Positions 15,223 through 23,170 of a stretch of 23,466 bases of DNA are shown piece by piece (position 1 is the stretch's first letter; the number at the start of each line of letters is the position of its first letter). The notes below the pieces were generated by a model, which searched no databases, was not told where the DNA came from, and saw nothing but the letters and a program-made list of their open reading frames with translations. Origin of the DNA: Christensenella sp. UBA4379 (GTDB taxonomy: Bacteria > Bacillota > Clostridia > Christensenellales > Aristaeellaceae). Made by a program: the position numbers and the translations under genes. The stretch is taken from positions 18,059-41,524 of the forward strand of contig DGRV01000084.1 in NCBI GenBank assembly GCA_002391225.1, given 5' to 3'.

Positions 15223-16992
15223 TCATGCCGTTGCCGGCGCGTTCCCCGTGTCTTTTTCGTTGAGGATCAACGTCAGGTTGTTCAGGTTCAGGGAATAGGT
15301 GTAGTGCACCGTGTCGGCCATCGCCAGCATCAGGCGGATGCCCAGGGCGTCCGGCTGTCCTTCGGGCGGCACGTAGTGGACGGGGTCAAAGCTGCGGCAG
15401 TCGTCCCGGAAACGGAGCACCCACTTTTTATCCAGGTGCTGCACCAGGACGGACAGGTAGTTGCTCCCGTCCGGGGCGAAGCCGTGGCGGACGGTGTTGG
15501 AGGCCATTTCCTCCACGCACAGGGAGACGTGGTTGCTGAACTTTTCGTCCATCCCGTGGGCGCGGCAGAATTCGCCGGTCTTCCGGGCAGCCTCGATCAC
15601 TTCGGAGAGGGAGCGGATTTCCATTTCCAGCGTCTCCTCGGGCAGCGCGCCGAAGCTGTCCGGCAGGAGCATCACGGTGTCGATGATGAGATTCCTGGCC
15701 TTCGCTTTTTTCAGCGCGTACAGAAGGATGGTCCCCAGCGTCAGGATTTCGCCGGCTACGAAATGCAGCCACAGGCCCGTGACCCCGAAGGCCGCGCACA
15801 GGGCCGCCGCAGCAAGAGAGGGGAACACCGCCCCTTCCAGGGTGGAGATGATTTCCGTCATCCCGACGCGGTCCGTCCCCTGGTAAAAGCTACGGATGGC
15901 GTTGTTCACGCAGCAGGGGATCAGCCCCAGGGAAAGCAGCCTCAGGCCCAGGATGGCCATGTCCTTGGTATCGCCCGGCTCGGAAATAAAGATGCCGGTG
16001 AGCAGAGGGGCAAAGACCAGCAGGAACACCCCGACGCAGAGGCCCAGGACGCAGCCGTACTTGATCAGGACGGACAAAAGGCGTTTGAGGCCCGACCGGT
16101 CCTCTTCCCGGAACAGGACGCCCGACAGGGTCAGCGATACCCCGCTCACCCCGGTGCTGATGCAGTTACTGGCGTTCCCGATGCCGCTGACGATGGCGTA
16201 GGCCGCCACGGCCGGAGCTCCGCCGTTGCGCAGGAAAAGGCGGTTCAGGACGAACACCAGGATCACGGAGGAGGCCATGCTGAAGGCCGTGGGCACGCCG
16301 CCCCGGAACAGCTCGGCGACCTTGGAAAAGCTGACCTGTTTTAGGGAAAAGCGGAAAACGCACTTGGGGGACAGGAAGTACACCAGGGCGACCGCCATGG
16401 CCGCGTAATAGCTCAGGGACGAGGCTAGCCCCATCCCGAACATGCCCCAGTGAAGCACCAGGGCGTTCAGCAGGTCCAGTGCCACGTCGAACACCGTCAT
16501 GGTCAGCACGGCCGCGATCAGCAGCCCGCTTTTGCCGGCGATCTGTAAAAAGGGAATCAGGATCAGCGCGCCCATGGACGCTGGTGCGCCCAGCACGAAG
16601 CCGGCCAGATAGCCGGTGGTGTGCTCAAACAGCTCCTCCGGGCGGGAGGCGCCCAAGATCCGGGCGATGGGTTTTTTAAGCAGCAGGACCGCCGCCATAA
16701 AAACCAGAGAAATGACCAGCGTCAGCGCGGCGGCGGTGGAATAGCTTCGGTTGGTTTCCTCCTGGGAGCCGTTCCCCAGGGACCTGCTGCAGGCCACCTG
16801 GACGCCCGCGGCCAGCATGCTGCCAATCGCCCCGATACCCAGCAGCACGGGGTTTGAAAGCTCGTACGCGGCGATGGCGTTGACGCCCAGGAAGCGGTTG
16901 ATCATTACATTGTCAATCAGAAGGCACAGGGAGACCGTCAGCGCGGATAAAATCTGCGCCGCCAGCATCTGCCTGATCAGCTTTCGGGTCAT
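15223..16992 (-). CDS. MATE-family transporter fused to an RsbW-like ATP-binding domain
   Basis: Two domains in one 589-residue chain. Residues 1 to about 440 form a multi-pass MATE/MOP-type exporter with about 12 hydrophobic segments (for example DNVMINRFLG near the start and SFYQGTDRVGMTEI later). Residues from about 455 form a soluble HATPase_c domain like anti-sigma kinases of the RsbW/SpoIIAB type. Its N-box is CVEEMASNTVRHGF (E494, E495, N499), its G1 region FRDDCRSFDP (D530, D531) and its G2 region DALGIRLMLAMAD (G551). The usual glycines in the G1 box are replaced. ATG 16992 has AAAGGGG 7 nt upstream. No sigma factor or anti-anti-sigma gene is near. The domain may sense ATP, phosphorylate a partner or regulate transport; this is unknown. 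Confidence 0.9.
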   Translation of the reverse strand: MTRKLIRQMLAAQILSALTVSLCLLIDNVMINRFLGVNAIAAYELSNPVLLGIGAIGSMLAAGVQVACSRSLGNGSQEETNRSYSTAAALTLVISLVFMAAVLLLKKPIARILGASRPEELFEHTTGYLAGFVLGAPASMGALILIPFLQIAGKSGLLIAAVLTMTVFDVALDLLNALVLHWGMFGMGLASSLSYYAAMAVALVYFLSPKCVFRFSLKQVSFSKVAELFRGGVPTAFSMASSVILVFVLNRLFLRNGGAPAVAAYAIVSGIGNASNCISTGVSGVSLTLSGVLFREEDRSGLKRLLSVLIKYGCVLGLCVGVFLLVFAPLLTGIFISEPGDTKDMAILGLRLLSLGLIPCCVNNAIRSFYQGTDRVGMTEIISTLEGAVFPSLAAAALCAAFGVTGLWLHFVAGEILTLGTILLYALKKAKARNLIIDTVMLLPDSFGALPEETLEMEIRSLSEVIEAARKTGEFCRAHGMDEKFSNHVSLCVEEMASNTVRHGFAPDGSNYLSVLVQHLDKKWVLRFRDDCRSFDPVHYVPPEGQPDALGIRLMLAMADTVHYTYSLNLNNLTLILNEKDTGNAPATA

Positions 16993-17077
16993 GGAAGAAC
17001 CCCTTTCATATGGGAATCGGAAGACGTCAAAACGGAAGGGGGAAGCGGTCCCGGGCCTTACCCGGAAACCATTTCTT

Positions 17078-17106
17078 ATGATACTCCACCCGGGCAAAAA
17101 AAGCAA
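17078..17106 (-). promoter_or_regulatory. Possible promoter of the MATE-PAP2 unit
   Basis: On the minus strand TTGCTT (17101-17106) and TATCAT (17078-17083) are separated by 17 nt. The -10 matches the consensus at 5 of 6 positions, the -35 only in its first half. The leader would be about 80 nt. Confidence 0.4.
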
Positions 17107-17195
17107 ACCTTTCTCCGGCCGCGGCTCTGATAAATGATGGTCGAAACTGCACAAAAAAACCAAAAAAATGAGAAGAAAGATCACGGAAGGGAGGC

Positions 17196-17201
17196 TATAA
17201 T
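17196..17201 (+). promoter_or_regulatory. Isolated -10 box upstream of the GH112 gene
   Basis: A perfect TATAAT lies about 55 nt before the GH112 start, but no -35 resembling TTGACA is found 16-18 nt upstream (the sequence is A/G-rich). If it is used, it probably needs an activator, which would suit a sugar-induced gene. Confidence 0.4.
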
Positions 17202-17256
17202 AAGGATATGGCAAAACTTAGCACCGTTCCGACATCCGCATAGGGGAGAGATGGAT

Positions 17257-19419
17257 ATGAGTGAATACCGCAGGGGCAGTTTTACACTTCCCGGGGAAGC
17301 CGGGTACGAAGCGCTGACGCTCAAGATGGCGCAGAAGTGGGGAGCGGACGTGATCCGCGATTCCGACGGCACCAAGCTGTCGCCCGAAATCATCAGCGCC
17401 GGCTACCGGGTCTATTCGACGATCTGCATCATCCGCGAGCACAACGCCTTCGCCCTGGAGCATCCGGACGCCCAGCAGCAGACCTTCCTGGCCTCCGATC
17501 CGGCGCTGGCCGTGTCGGACAGACTCGTCATCCGTCCGCTGGAGGGGTACTTTGACGAGCAGTTCCAGTTGAACGATTCAGAGGAAGCCCTGGCCTACTG
17601 GCAGGTGTGGGACAGAACCGCCGATACCCTGGTGCCCAGGGGGGACTGGACATACGCAGACGGGCAGGTCACCGTCTGCCGCTGCGTCCCCTATCACCGG
17701 TATTCGGTCTCCTTCCTGTGCTGGCGCATCTGGGAAGAGATCAACATGTACAACCATACCACCAACCACTGGCAGACGGAGCACCTGCGCCAGTTGGACC
17801 CGCGCCACCCCCTGGCCTGGGAATATCTGAAGGGCTGGCTTAGAAACTGGTGTGAAAACAACCCGGATACGAATGTGGTCCGCCTGACCTCCCTGTTTTA
17901 CAATTTCGTCTGGATCTTCGGCAGCAATCTGCGCCGCCGCACCCGGTTCGTGGACTGGGCCAGCTATGACTTTACCGTCAGCCCCGCGGCGCTGAAGGCC
18001 TTCGAGCGGGAATACGGCTACGCCCTGACGGCCGAGGACTTTATCCACCAGGGCAGGCTCCAGGCCACCCACCGCCCTCCGACAGCCCATAAGCGGGATT
18101 ATATGGACTTCATCCAGCGCTTCGTGGCGGAAAAAGCGAAGAAGCTGGTGGAGATCATCCATGAATTTGGCAAGCAGGCCTATGTCTTTTATGACGACAG
18201 CTGGGTGGGCATGGAGCCCTATGGGAAGTATTTTTCCTCCATCGGCTTTGACGGCCTGATCAAATGTGTGTTCTCCGGCTTTGAGTGCCGCCTGTGCGCG
18301 GGGGCGGACGTTCCCGTCCATGAGCTGCGTTTCCATCCCTATCTGTTCCCGGTGGGCCTGGGGGGCCTGCCGACCTTCATGGAGGGAGGTCACCCGGAAA
18401 AGGACGCCGTTGCCTACTGGCTGCACGTGCGCAGGGCCCTGGCCCGCCAGTGCGTGGACCGCATCGGCCTGGGCGGTTACCTCCACCTGACCATCGGCCA
18501 GGACGCCTTCAACGACGCCATCGAGGAGATGGGCATCGTGTTCAGACGTCTGAAGGCCCTCCACGCACAGGGAAAACCCGCCGAGCTGCCCGTGACGGTG
18601 GCGGTGCTCCATACCTGGGGCGCGCTCCGCTCCTGGACCCTGTCCGGCCATTTCCACGAGACGGACGGGAACATCCTGATCCATTTGAACGAAGCCCTGT
18701 CCGGCCTGCCGGTACGCGTCCGCTTCATCAGCTTTGAGGACGTCAAAAACGGGGCCCTCCAGGACGTTGACGTATTGATCAACGCCGGCCGGGCGGGGGA
18801 CGCCTGGAGCGGGGGAGAGGCCTGGAAGGACCCGGCCCTGGTCAGCGAGGTCACCCGCTTTGTCTATGAGGGCGGCAGCCTGATCGGCGCGGGGGAGCCC
18901 TCCGCTACATCTGGAGGCGATACCCGATTTGCCCTGGCCCACGTGCTGGGCGTGGATCAGGACGACGGGGCCTACGCCTGCCATCAGCCCTGGCCCTTTG
19001 AAGCAGAAAAAGCCCCCTTCTTTGTGGCGGAGGAAGCCCTGGGCCGGACCGCCGGCATCCGCCTGACCGGCCCGGATACCAAGGTGCTGCGCGAAAGAAA
19101 CGGCGATCCCGTTCTGACGCTGCACGACTTTGGAAAAGGAAAGGCTGCCTACCTGGGCGGGTTTTCCTACAGCCCGAAAGCCACGAGAATGCTGCTGGAG
19201 ATGCTGCTTTTTCTGACCGGGATGGACGGGCGTATCGTTGGCCTTACGGATCAGCCCGAGGCAGAGTGCGCCTGGTTCCCCGTGTCCCGTACACTGGTGG
19301 TCATGAACAACCAGGATTCGCCCTGCTCAGTGACCATCTCTTTCCAGGATCAGTCCTGTGAGATTTTGATGGAAGCAAATGAGCTCCGGTTTATCGAAAA
19401 TACAGGTCCGGTGTCCTGA
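17257..19419 (+). CDS. GH112 galactosyl-disaccharide phosphorylase
   Basis: A cytoplasmic phosphorylase that splits a beta-galactoside with phosphate, yielding alpha-galactose 1-phosphate. Known activities in the family are lacto-N-biose/galacto-N-biose phosphorylase and beta-1,4-galactosyl-L-rhamnose phosphorylase. The 720 residues align from end to end with my memory of the Bifidobacterium longum enzyme: GRFTLP-like start, WGAD.IR.SDGT, VSFL..IW...MYNH.TN.W, VVR.T..FY, YDDSWVGMEPY with the likely acid D314, LRFHPYLFP, VRFISFEDV and the C-terminal GKG..Y..G. At the specificity position of Pro161-Val162 of that enzyme it has E161-I162. The start ATG 17257 is 9 nt after AGGGGA; ATG 17251 would be only 3 nt away. 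No signal peptide is present. Importer genes follow downstream. Confidence 0.88.
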   Translation: MSEYRRGSFTLPGEAGYEALTLKMAQKWGADVIRDSDGTKLSPEIISAGYRVYSTICIIREHNAFALEHPDAQQQTFLASDPALAVSDRLVIRPLEGYFDEQFQLNDSEEALAYWQVWDRTADTLVPRGDWTYADGQVTVCRCVPYHRYSVSFLCWRIWEEINMYNHTTNHWQTEHLRQLDPRHPLAWEYLKGWLRNWCENNPDTNVVRLTSLFYNFVWIFGSNLRRRTRFVDWASYDFTVSPAALKAFEREYGYALTAEDFIHQGRLQATHRPPTAHKRDYMDFIQRFVAEKAKKLVEIIHEFGKQAYVFYDDSWVGMEPYGKYFSSIGFDGLIKCVFSGFECRLCAGADVPVHELRFHPYLFPVGLGGLPTFMEGGHPEKDAVAYWLHVRRALARQCVDRIGLGGYLHLTIGQDAFNDAIEEMGIVFRRLKALHAQGKPAELPVTVAVLHTWGALRSWTLSGHFHETDGNILIHLNEALSGLPVRVRFISFEDVKNGALQDVDVLINAGRAGDAWSGGEAWKDPALVSEVTRFVYEGGSLIGAGEPSATSGGDTRFALAHVLGVDQDDGAYACHQPWPFEAEKAPFFVAEEALGRTAGIRLTGPDTKVLRERNGDPVLTLHDFGKGKAAYLGGFSYSPKATRMLLEMLLFLTGMDGRIVGLTDQPEAECAWFPVSRTLVVMNNQDSPCSVTISFQDQSCEILMEANELRFIENTGPVS

Positions 19420-19465
19420 AATGAAGTTTATGGTCGTTTTTGCATGATATTTAGCCGGAAAGTGA

Positions 19466-19494
19466 TTGAAATCGCCCATTGTTTGCAGTATAAT
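19466..19494 (+). promoter_or_regulatory. Promoter of the ABC importer operon
   Basis: TTGAAA (19466-19471) and a perfect TATAAT (19489-19494) are separated by 17 nt. The transcript would begin near 19501 with a leader of about 90 nt. Bases 19467-19480 (TGAAATCGCCCATT) resemble a catabolite-response element at 10 of 14 positions by eye, which is weak but would fit carbon control. Confidence 0.75.
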
Positions 19495-19591
19495 AAACTT
19501 AATGAATCAATCAGGCACAGGAAAAGAGCGTTATTTGGGCGACCGACTTTCCTGTCCGTTCTGCCGACAGTAAAGAGGGAGAATATGGAAT

Positions 19592-20533
19592 ATGTCTGTC
19601 AAAACAGTTGTTCCTCCAAAGCGCAGGCAGCGCTTCAGCGTATACATGAGCCGTTACTGGCCTCTGTACTGCATGCTCATTTTGCCTACGGCGTTTTGCC
19701 TGCTGTTTAAATACTGGCCGATGACCGGCCTGGTGATGGCCTTCAAGAACTTTAAGATGATGCGCGGCATCTGGGGCAGCGCCTGGAACGGACTGGACAA
19801 CTTCCGGTATCTGTTCAGCCGCCCCGAATCTGTCGGCGTCATCCTGCAGACGCTCAAGCTGAACCTGCTGGATCTTCTGTTCGGCTTTACGATGCCCATC
19901 ATTCTGTCGATTCTTTTAAACGAGGTCCGCTCTAAGGCATTTAAGCGGATCACCCAGACGGTCATCTACCTGCCGCATTTCCTTTCCTGGGTCATCATTG
20001 CTTCCCTGTTCATCATGTTGCTGCGCACCGAAACCGGAATGATCAACATCATTGCCAGCAACATGGGTGGAAAGAAAGTTCCCTACTTGGAAGACAATTT
20101 CCTGTGGCAGGTGGTCTACATCTTTATCGGCGTCTGGCAGAGCATGGGCTGGGGGACGATCATCTACCTGGCCGCGATTACCGGCATCTCGGCCGAGCTC
20201 TACGAGGCCGCCACGGTGGACGGAGCAGGGCGCTTTGCTAAGATTTGGCACGTGACCCTGCCCGGTATCCGCGGCACCATCGTGACCCTGCTGATCATGA
20301 ACCTGGGCAGGATCCTCGGCTCTTCTTTTGAACGCGTCAATTCCCTGAGCAACCCCTACGTGGTTCTGAAGAGCGCCAACGTGATTTCAACGTACATCTA
20401 CCGCGTCGGCCTTGCGAACGGCAAATATCACTATGCCACAGCCATGGGCCTGTTCCAGAACGTCATCGGGATTATCCTGATCCTGATTGCCGACCGCGCC
20501 GCCAAGGCCATGGGCGAAAGCGGCCTGATCTGA
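19592..20533 (+). CDS. ABC sugar importer permease, LplB-like
   Basis: An inner permease subunit of a carbohydrate ABC importer of the CUT1/LplB type. A cytoplasmic N-terminus (KTVVPPKRRQR) is followed by six predicted membrane segments. The EAA loop that docks the ATPase reads EAATVDGAGRFAKIWHVTLP. Length is 313 residues. ATG 19592 has GAGGGAGA 9 nt upstream, and an ATG at 19585 lies in another frame. It is the first gene of the importer operon, 14 nt before the second permease, with its own promoter at 19466-19494. The ATPase gene is absent from the window, so a shared MsmK-type ATPase elsewhere is likely. The substrate is inferred only from the neighbouring GH112 gene. Confidence 0.92.
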   Translation: MSVKTVVPPKRRQRFSVYMSRYWPLYCMLILPTAFCLLFKYWPMTGLVMAFKNFKMMRGIWGSAWNGLDNFRYLFSRPESVGVILQTLKLNLLDLLFGFTMPIILSILLNEVRSKAFKRITQTVIYLPHFLSWVIIASLFIMLLRTETGMINIIASNMGGKKVPYLEDNFLWQVVYIFIGVWQSMGWGTIIYLAAITGISAELYEAATVDGAGRFAKIWHVTLPGIRGTIVTLLIMNLGRILGSSFERVNSLSNPYVVLKSANVISTYIYRVGLANGKYHYATAMGLFQNVIGIILILIADRAAKAMGESGLI

Positions 20534-20547
20534 GAGGGGCTGAGAAA

Positions 20548-21462
20548 ATGGAAACCAACATGGAGCGTTCCAAAAGAAAACACCGAGCCATCCACCAGTC
20601 CGCGGGGAGTCGTGCTTTTGACATCATCATCCACGTCATTTTGATCATCGTGGGCCTACTTTGTTTACTGCCTTTCCTGCATGTCGCAGCGATGAGCTTT
20701 TCCTCCAACGGGGCAGTGATCAGTCAGAGGGTCTTCTTCCTTCCGGTGGAGTTTTCTCTGGATGGCTATAAGATGGTTATTCAGGACCCATCAATGATGC
20801 GTTCGCTGTGGATCACCGTATTGGTGACGGTAGGTTTCACGGCCTTGGGCATGATTCTGTCCATCCTGGCAGCCTACCCGCTGACCAAGAAAGCCCTGAA
20901 GGGACGCGGCTTCTTTGCATTCCTATATATGTTCACCATGTACTTCGGCGGCGGCCTGATCCCCGAGTACCTGCTCATGAACGACCTGAAGATGCTCAAC
21001 ACCGTCTGGTCCCTGATCCTGCCGCTTTCCTTTAGCGCCTACAACATCATCATCCTGCGCTCATTCATGCAGTCTTCCATCCCGGATTCTCTGGAGGAAG
21101 CGGCCTTCCTTGACGGGGCGAGCTACTGGGGCGTATTGTTCCGGGTGGTGCTTCCCTTGTCCACGCCGGTGCTGGCGACGCTGTGCCTCTTTTTCGCCGT
21201 GGGCCGCTGGAACGCGTATGGCGATGCTCTGTACTATATTTCAAGCTCCAAGCTCTACCCCCTGCAGCTCAAACTGTATTACTTGATGGGCATGGCCAGC
21301 GACGCCGCCACCCTGGCGGAGGGCGGCAGCACCAACTACGTGACCGGGGAGGTCGTCAAGGCCACCTGCGTCATGTTTGCCACCCTGCCCATCATCATCC
21401 TCTATCCCTTCCTGCAGCGCTATTTCGTGACCGGCATCATGATCGGCGCCGTCAAGGGATAA
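20548..21462 (+). CDS. ABC sugar importer permease, YtcP-like
   Basis: The second permease subunit, which pairs with the LplB-like one to form the membrane channel. It has 304 residues and six predicted membrane segments after a basic, cytoplasmic N-terminus of about 25 residues. The EAA loop is EEAAFLDGASYWGVLFRVVLP. Segments such as YFGGGLIPEYLL and the C-terminal FVTGIMIGAVKG are typical of the YtcP/LplC group (COG0395). A GAGGGG stretch lies upstream of ATG 20548. It is separated from the first permease by 14 nt and from the binding-protein gene by 53 nt, in which a small hairpin precedes a strong ribosome binding site. Confidence 0.93.
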   Translation: METNMERSKRKHRAIHQSAGSRAFDIIIHVILIIVGLLCLLPFLHVAAMSFSSNGAVISQRVFFLPVEFSLDGYKMVIQDPSMMRSLWITVLVTVGFTALGMILSILAAYPLTKKALKGRGFFAFLYMFTMYFGGGLIPEYLLMNDLKMLNTVWSLILPLSFSAYNIIILRSFMQSSIPDSLEEAAFLDGASYWGVLFRVVLPLSTPVLATLCLFFAVGRWNAYGDALYYISSSKLYPLQLKLYYLMGMASDAATLAEGGSTNYVTGEVVKATCVMFATLPIIILYPFLQRYFVTGIMIGAVKG

Positions 21463-21475
21463 TCCTATCGATCCT

Positions 21476-21493
21476 TTGCGGCTGTGTCCGCAA
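21476..21493 (+). other. Small stem-loop before the binding-protein gene
   Basis: TTGCGG (21476-21481) and CCGCAA (21488-21493) pair around a 6-nt loop, 8 nt before the Shine-Dalgarno AAGGAGG (21502-21508). It may mark an mRNA processing or stabilising site that raises expression of the binding protein over the permeases. A chance hairpin of 6 bp is also possible. Confidence 0.35.
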
Positions 21494-21515
21494 GAAATAA
21501 AAAGGAGGCTTCCCC

Positions 21516-23102
21516 ATGAAGAAACTGTTTGCTTCGATGCTGGCGCTGATCATGGCTCTGTCCATGATGAGCATCCCTGCTCTGGCTGAGGACAAGGTGG
21601 AGTACACCGCGTCCGGCGCCAAAGTCATCACCTACGGCGAGCAGATCGAGCTGAAAGTCCCGATCTATCAGCGCAACGGCATCAAGGATCCCATCGAAGA
21701 CAACTGGTGGACCCACTGGGTACAGGAGAACTTCGGCGACAAGTACAACATCAAGGTCACCTATGTGCCGATTTCCCGTACCGACGAAGTCAATGACTTC
21801 ACCCTCAAGATGGGGTCCGACGAGACCGCGCCGGACATGATTTTCCACTACGACAACCCCCAGCTGCTGGCCTATATCGACCAGGAATTCGTGCAGCAGA
21901 TCGACGAGGACATGGTCAGGGAATATATGCCCGATTATCTGGCCTATGTCGGGGAAGACGCCTACAACGCCGGCAAATACAACGTCGGCGGCAAGAAGGT
22001 GCAGATGTACTTCCCGGCTGCCCGTGACAATGCGGACAACTGGGCGACCGTGATCCGCGCCGACTGGCTGGAGAAGGTCGGCAAGGAAATGCCCAAATCC
22101 GTTGAGGAATACCTGGATGTGCTGCGCGCCTTCCGTGACGCGAACCTCGGCGGCGATTACACCATCCCCGCGACCCAGCAGCTGCCCAGCACCACCGGCA
22201 TGCGCGCCGATTCCTACCGCACCGGCCACACCGATCCCCGCGAAATCGCCATCTACAGCGACCTGCAGGTCGTTTCCCTGGACTGGGAGCCCATCAAGCG
22301 GAACTATAAGACCCTGAACACCATGTACAACGAGGGCCTGATCTCCAAGGAATTTGCTCTGGACACCGACGGCAGCCAGGCCAAGTCTGACTTCGTCAAC
22401 GGCAAGGCTGGCGTGTACGGTTTCTATCTCTCCTCCAACAGCGACGTGATTTCCACCCTGATGCAGAACTGCCCGGACGCCAAGCTGGCGATCCTGGACG
22501 CCCGCTCCGGCGTGCCGGCCGGCGAGACCCTGTACGACTATCAGGCGGACCCGATCGGTATCTCCACCGGCATCTCCGCCCGCTGCAAGCACCCCGAAGC
22601 CGTCATGATGTACATCAACTGGATGGCGCAGCCCGAAGTGCTTGAATTCCTTGAGTACGGTGAAGAAGGCAAGCACCACATCGTGAAGGACGGCCTGAAG
22701 GTTCTGAATTCCGATTATGACGGGCCCGACCGCTTCGTGTCCACCAACGCCAACATCGACCTGTTCGTGATGGTTTCCCAGACCCGTCGTGACGCCACCT
22801 CCCTGGAGGCCATGAGCGCCACCTACTGCCCGATCGGCTTTGAATACCTGATGGAGCAGATCTTTGAGAACAACGCCAATAAGACCTATATCCACAACTA
22901 TCGCTTCACCACCCCGATCAGCAGCCAGGCTGAGTACGGCGAGGATCTGCGCGCCCGCTTCCAGGCGATCTCCGCACAGGTCATCACCTGCCCCGCGGAT
23001 CAGTTCGACGCCCTGTATGATCAGCTGGTGGCCGAATACTGCGCCGCCGGCCTGGATGAGATCCACGAGGAGAAGGCAAGGGTTTACGACGCTGAGAACT
23101 GA
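21516..23102 (+). CDS. Extracellular solute-binding protein of the ABC importer, no lipobox
   Basis: The substrate-capturing subunit of the importer, of the LplA-like family-1 binding proteins, 528 residues. The first 24 residues are a signal peptide: MKK, a hydrophobic stretch, then PALA with cleavage expected before E25. There is no lipobox cysteine, and no cysteine at all in roughly the first 300 residues, so it is predicted to be released by signal peptidase I rather than lipid-anchored. The mature part has the alternating domains typical of the fold (for example NGKAGVYGFYLSSNSDV and PEAVMMYINWMAQPEVLEFLEYGEEG). AAGGAGG lies 7 nt before the ATG. It follows the two permeases and ends just before a stem-loop. 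The ligand is unknown; a galactosyl disaccharide is inferred from the GH112 gene. Confidence 0.92.
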   Translation: MKKLFASMLALIMALSMMSIPALAEDKVEYTASGAKVITYGEQIELKVPIYQRNGIKDPIEDNWWTHWVQENFGDKYNIKVTYVPISRTDEVNDFTLKMGSDETAPDMIFHYDNPQLLAYIDQEFVQQIDEDMVREYMPDYLAYVGEDAYNAGKYNVGGKKVQMYFPAARDNADNWATVIRADWLEKVGKEMPKSVEEYLDVLRAFRDANLGGDYTIPATQQLPSTTGMRADSYRTGHTDPREIAIYSDLQVVSLDWEPIKRNYKTLNTMYNEGLISKEFALDTDGSQAKSDFVNGKAGVYGFYLSSNSDVISTLMQNCPDAKLAILDARSGVPAGETLYDYQADPIGISTGISARCKHPEAVMMYINWMAQPEVLEFLEYGEEGKHHIVKDGLKVLNSDYDGPDRFVSTNANIDLFVMVSQTRRDATSLEAMSATYCPIGFEYLMEQIFENNANKTYIHNYRFTTPISSQAEYGEDLRARFQAISAQVITCPADQFDALYDQLVAEYCAAGLDEIHEEKARVYDAEN

Positions 23103-23117
23103 CGTAATGAAATACTG

Positions 23118-23146
23118 AAAAGCCGGGGCCATGAGCCCCGGCTTTT
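23118..23146 (+). terminator. Intercistronic stem-loop, possible partial terminator
   Basis: AAAAGCCGGGGC (23118-23129) pairs perfectly with GCCCCGGCTTTT (23135-23146) around a 5-nt loop. Only four Ts follow, so it may let part of the transcription through to the reductase gene and protect the 3' end of the binding-protein message. Confidence 0.75.
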
Positions 23147-23170
23147 CCCTGAGAGAAAGGACAATCCACT

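Noticed and set aside
17134..17256. N-terminal extension of the GH112 protein to about 761 residues
   Set aside because: The extension is Lys/Asn-rich, unlike the family, and covers the -10 box; a proper ribosome binding site precedes ATG 17257.
19444..19710. 88-codon frame overlapping the promoter and start of the first permease gene
   Set aside because: It spans the -10 box, has no ribosome binding site and overlaps the permease gene in another frame.
21465..23132. A 555-codon minus-strand open frame opposite the binding-protein gene, and similar antisense frames opposite miaB, GH112 and ynbB
   Set aside because: Same cause: composition is repetitive, there is no family similarity, and the plus-strand genes are firmly identified.
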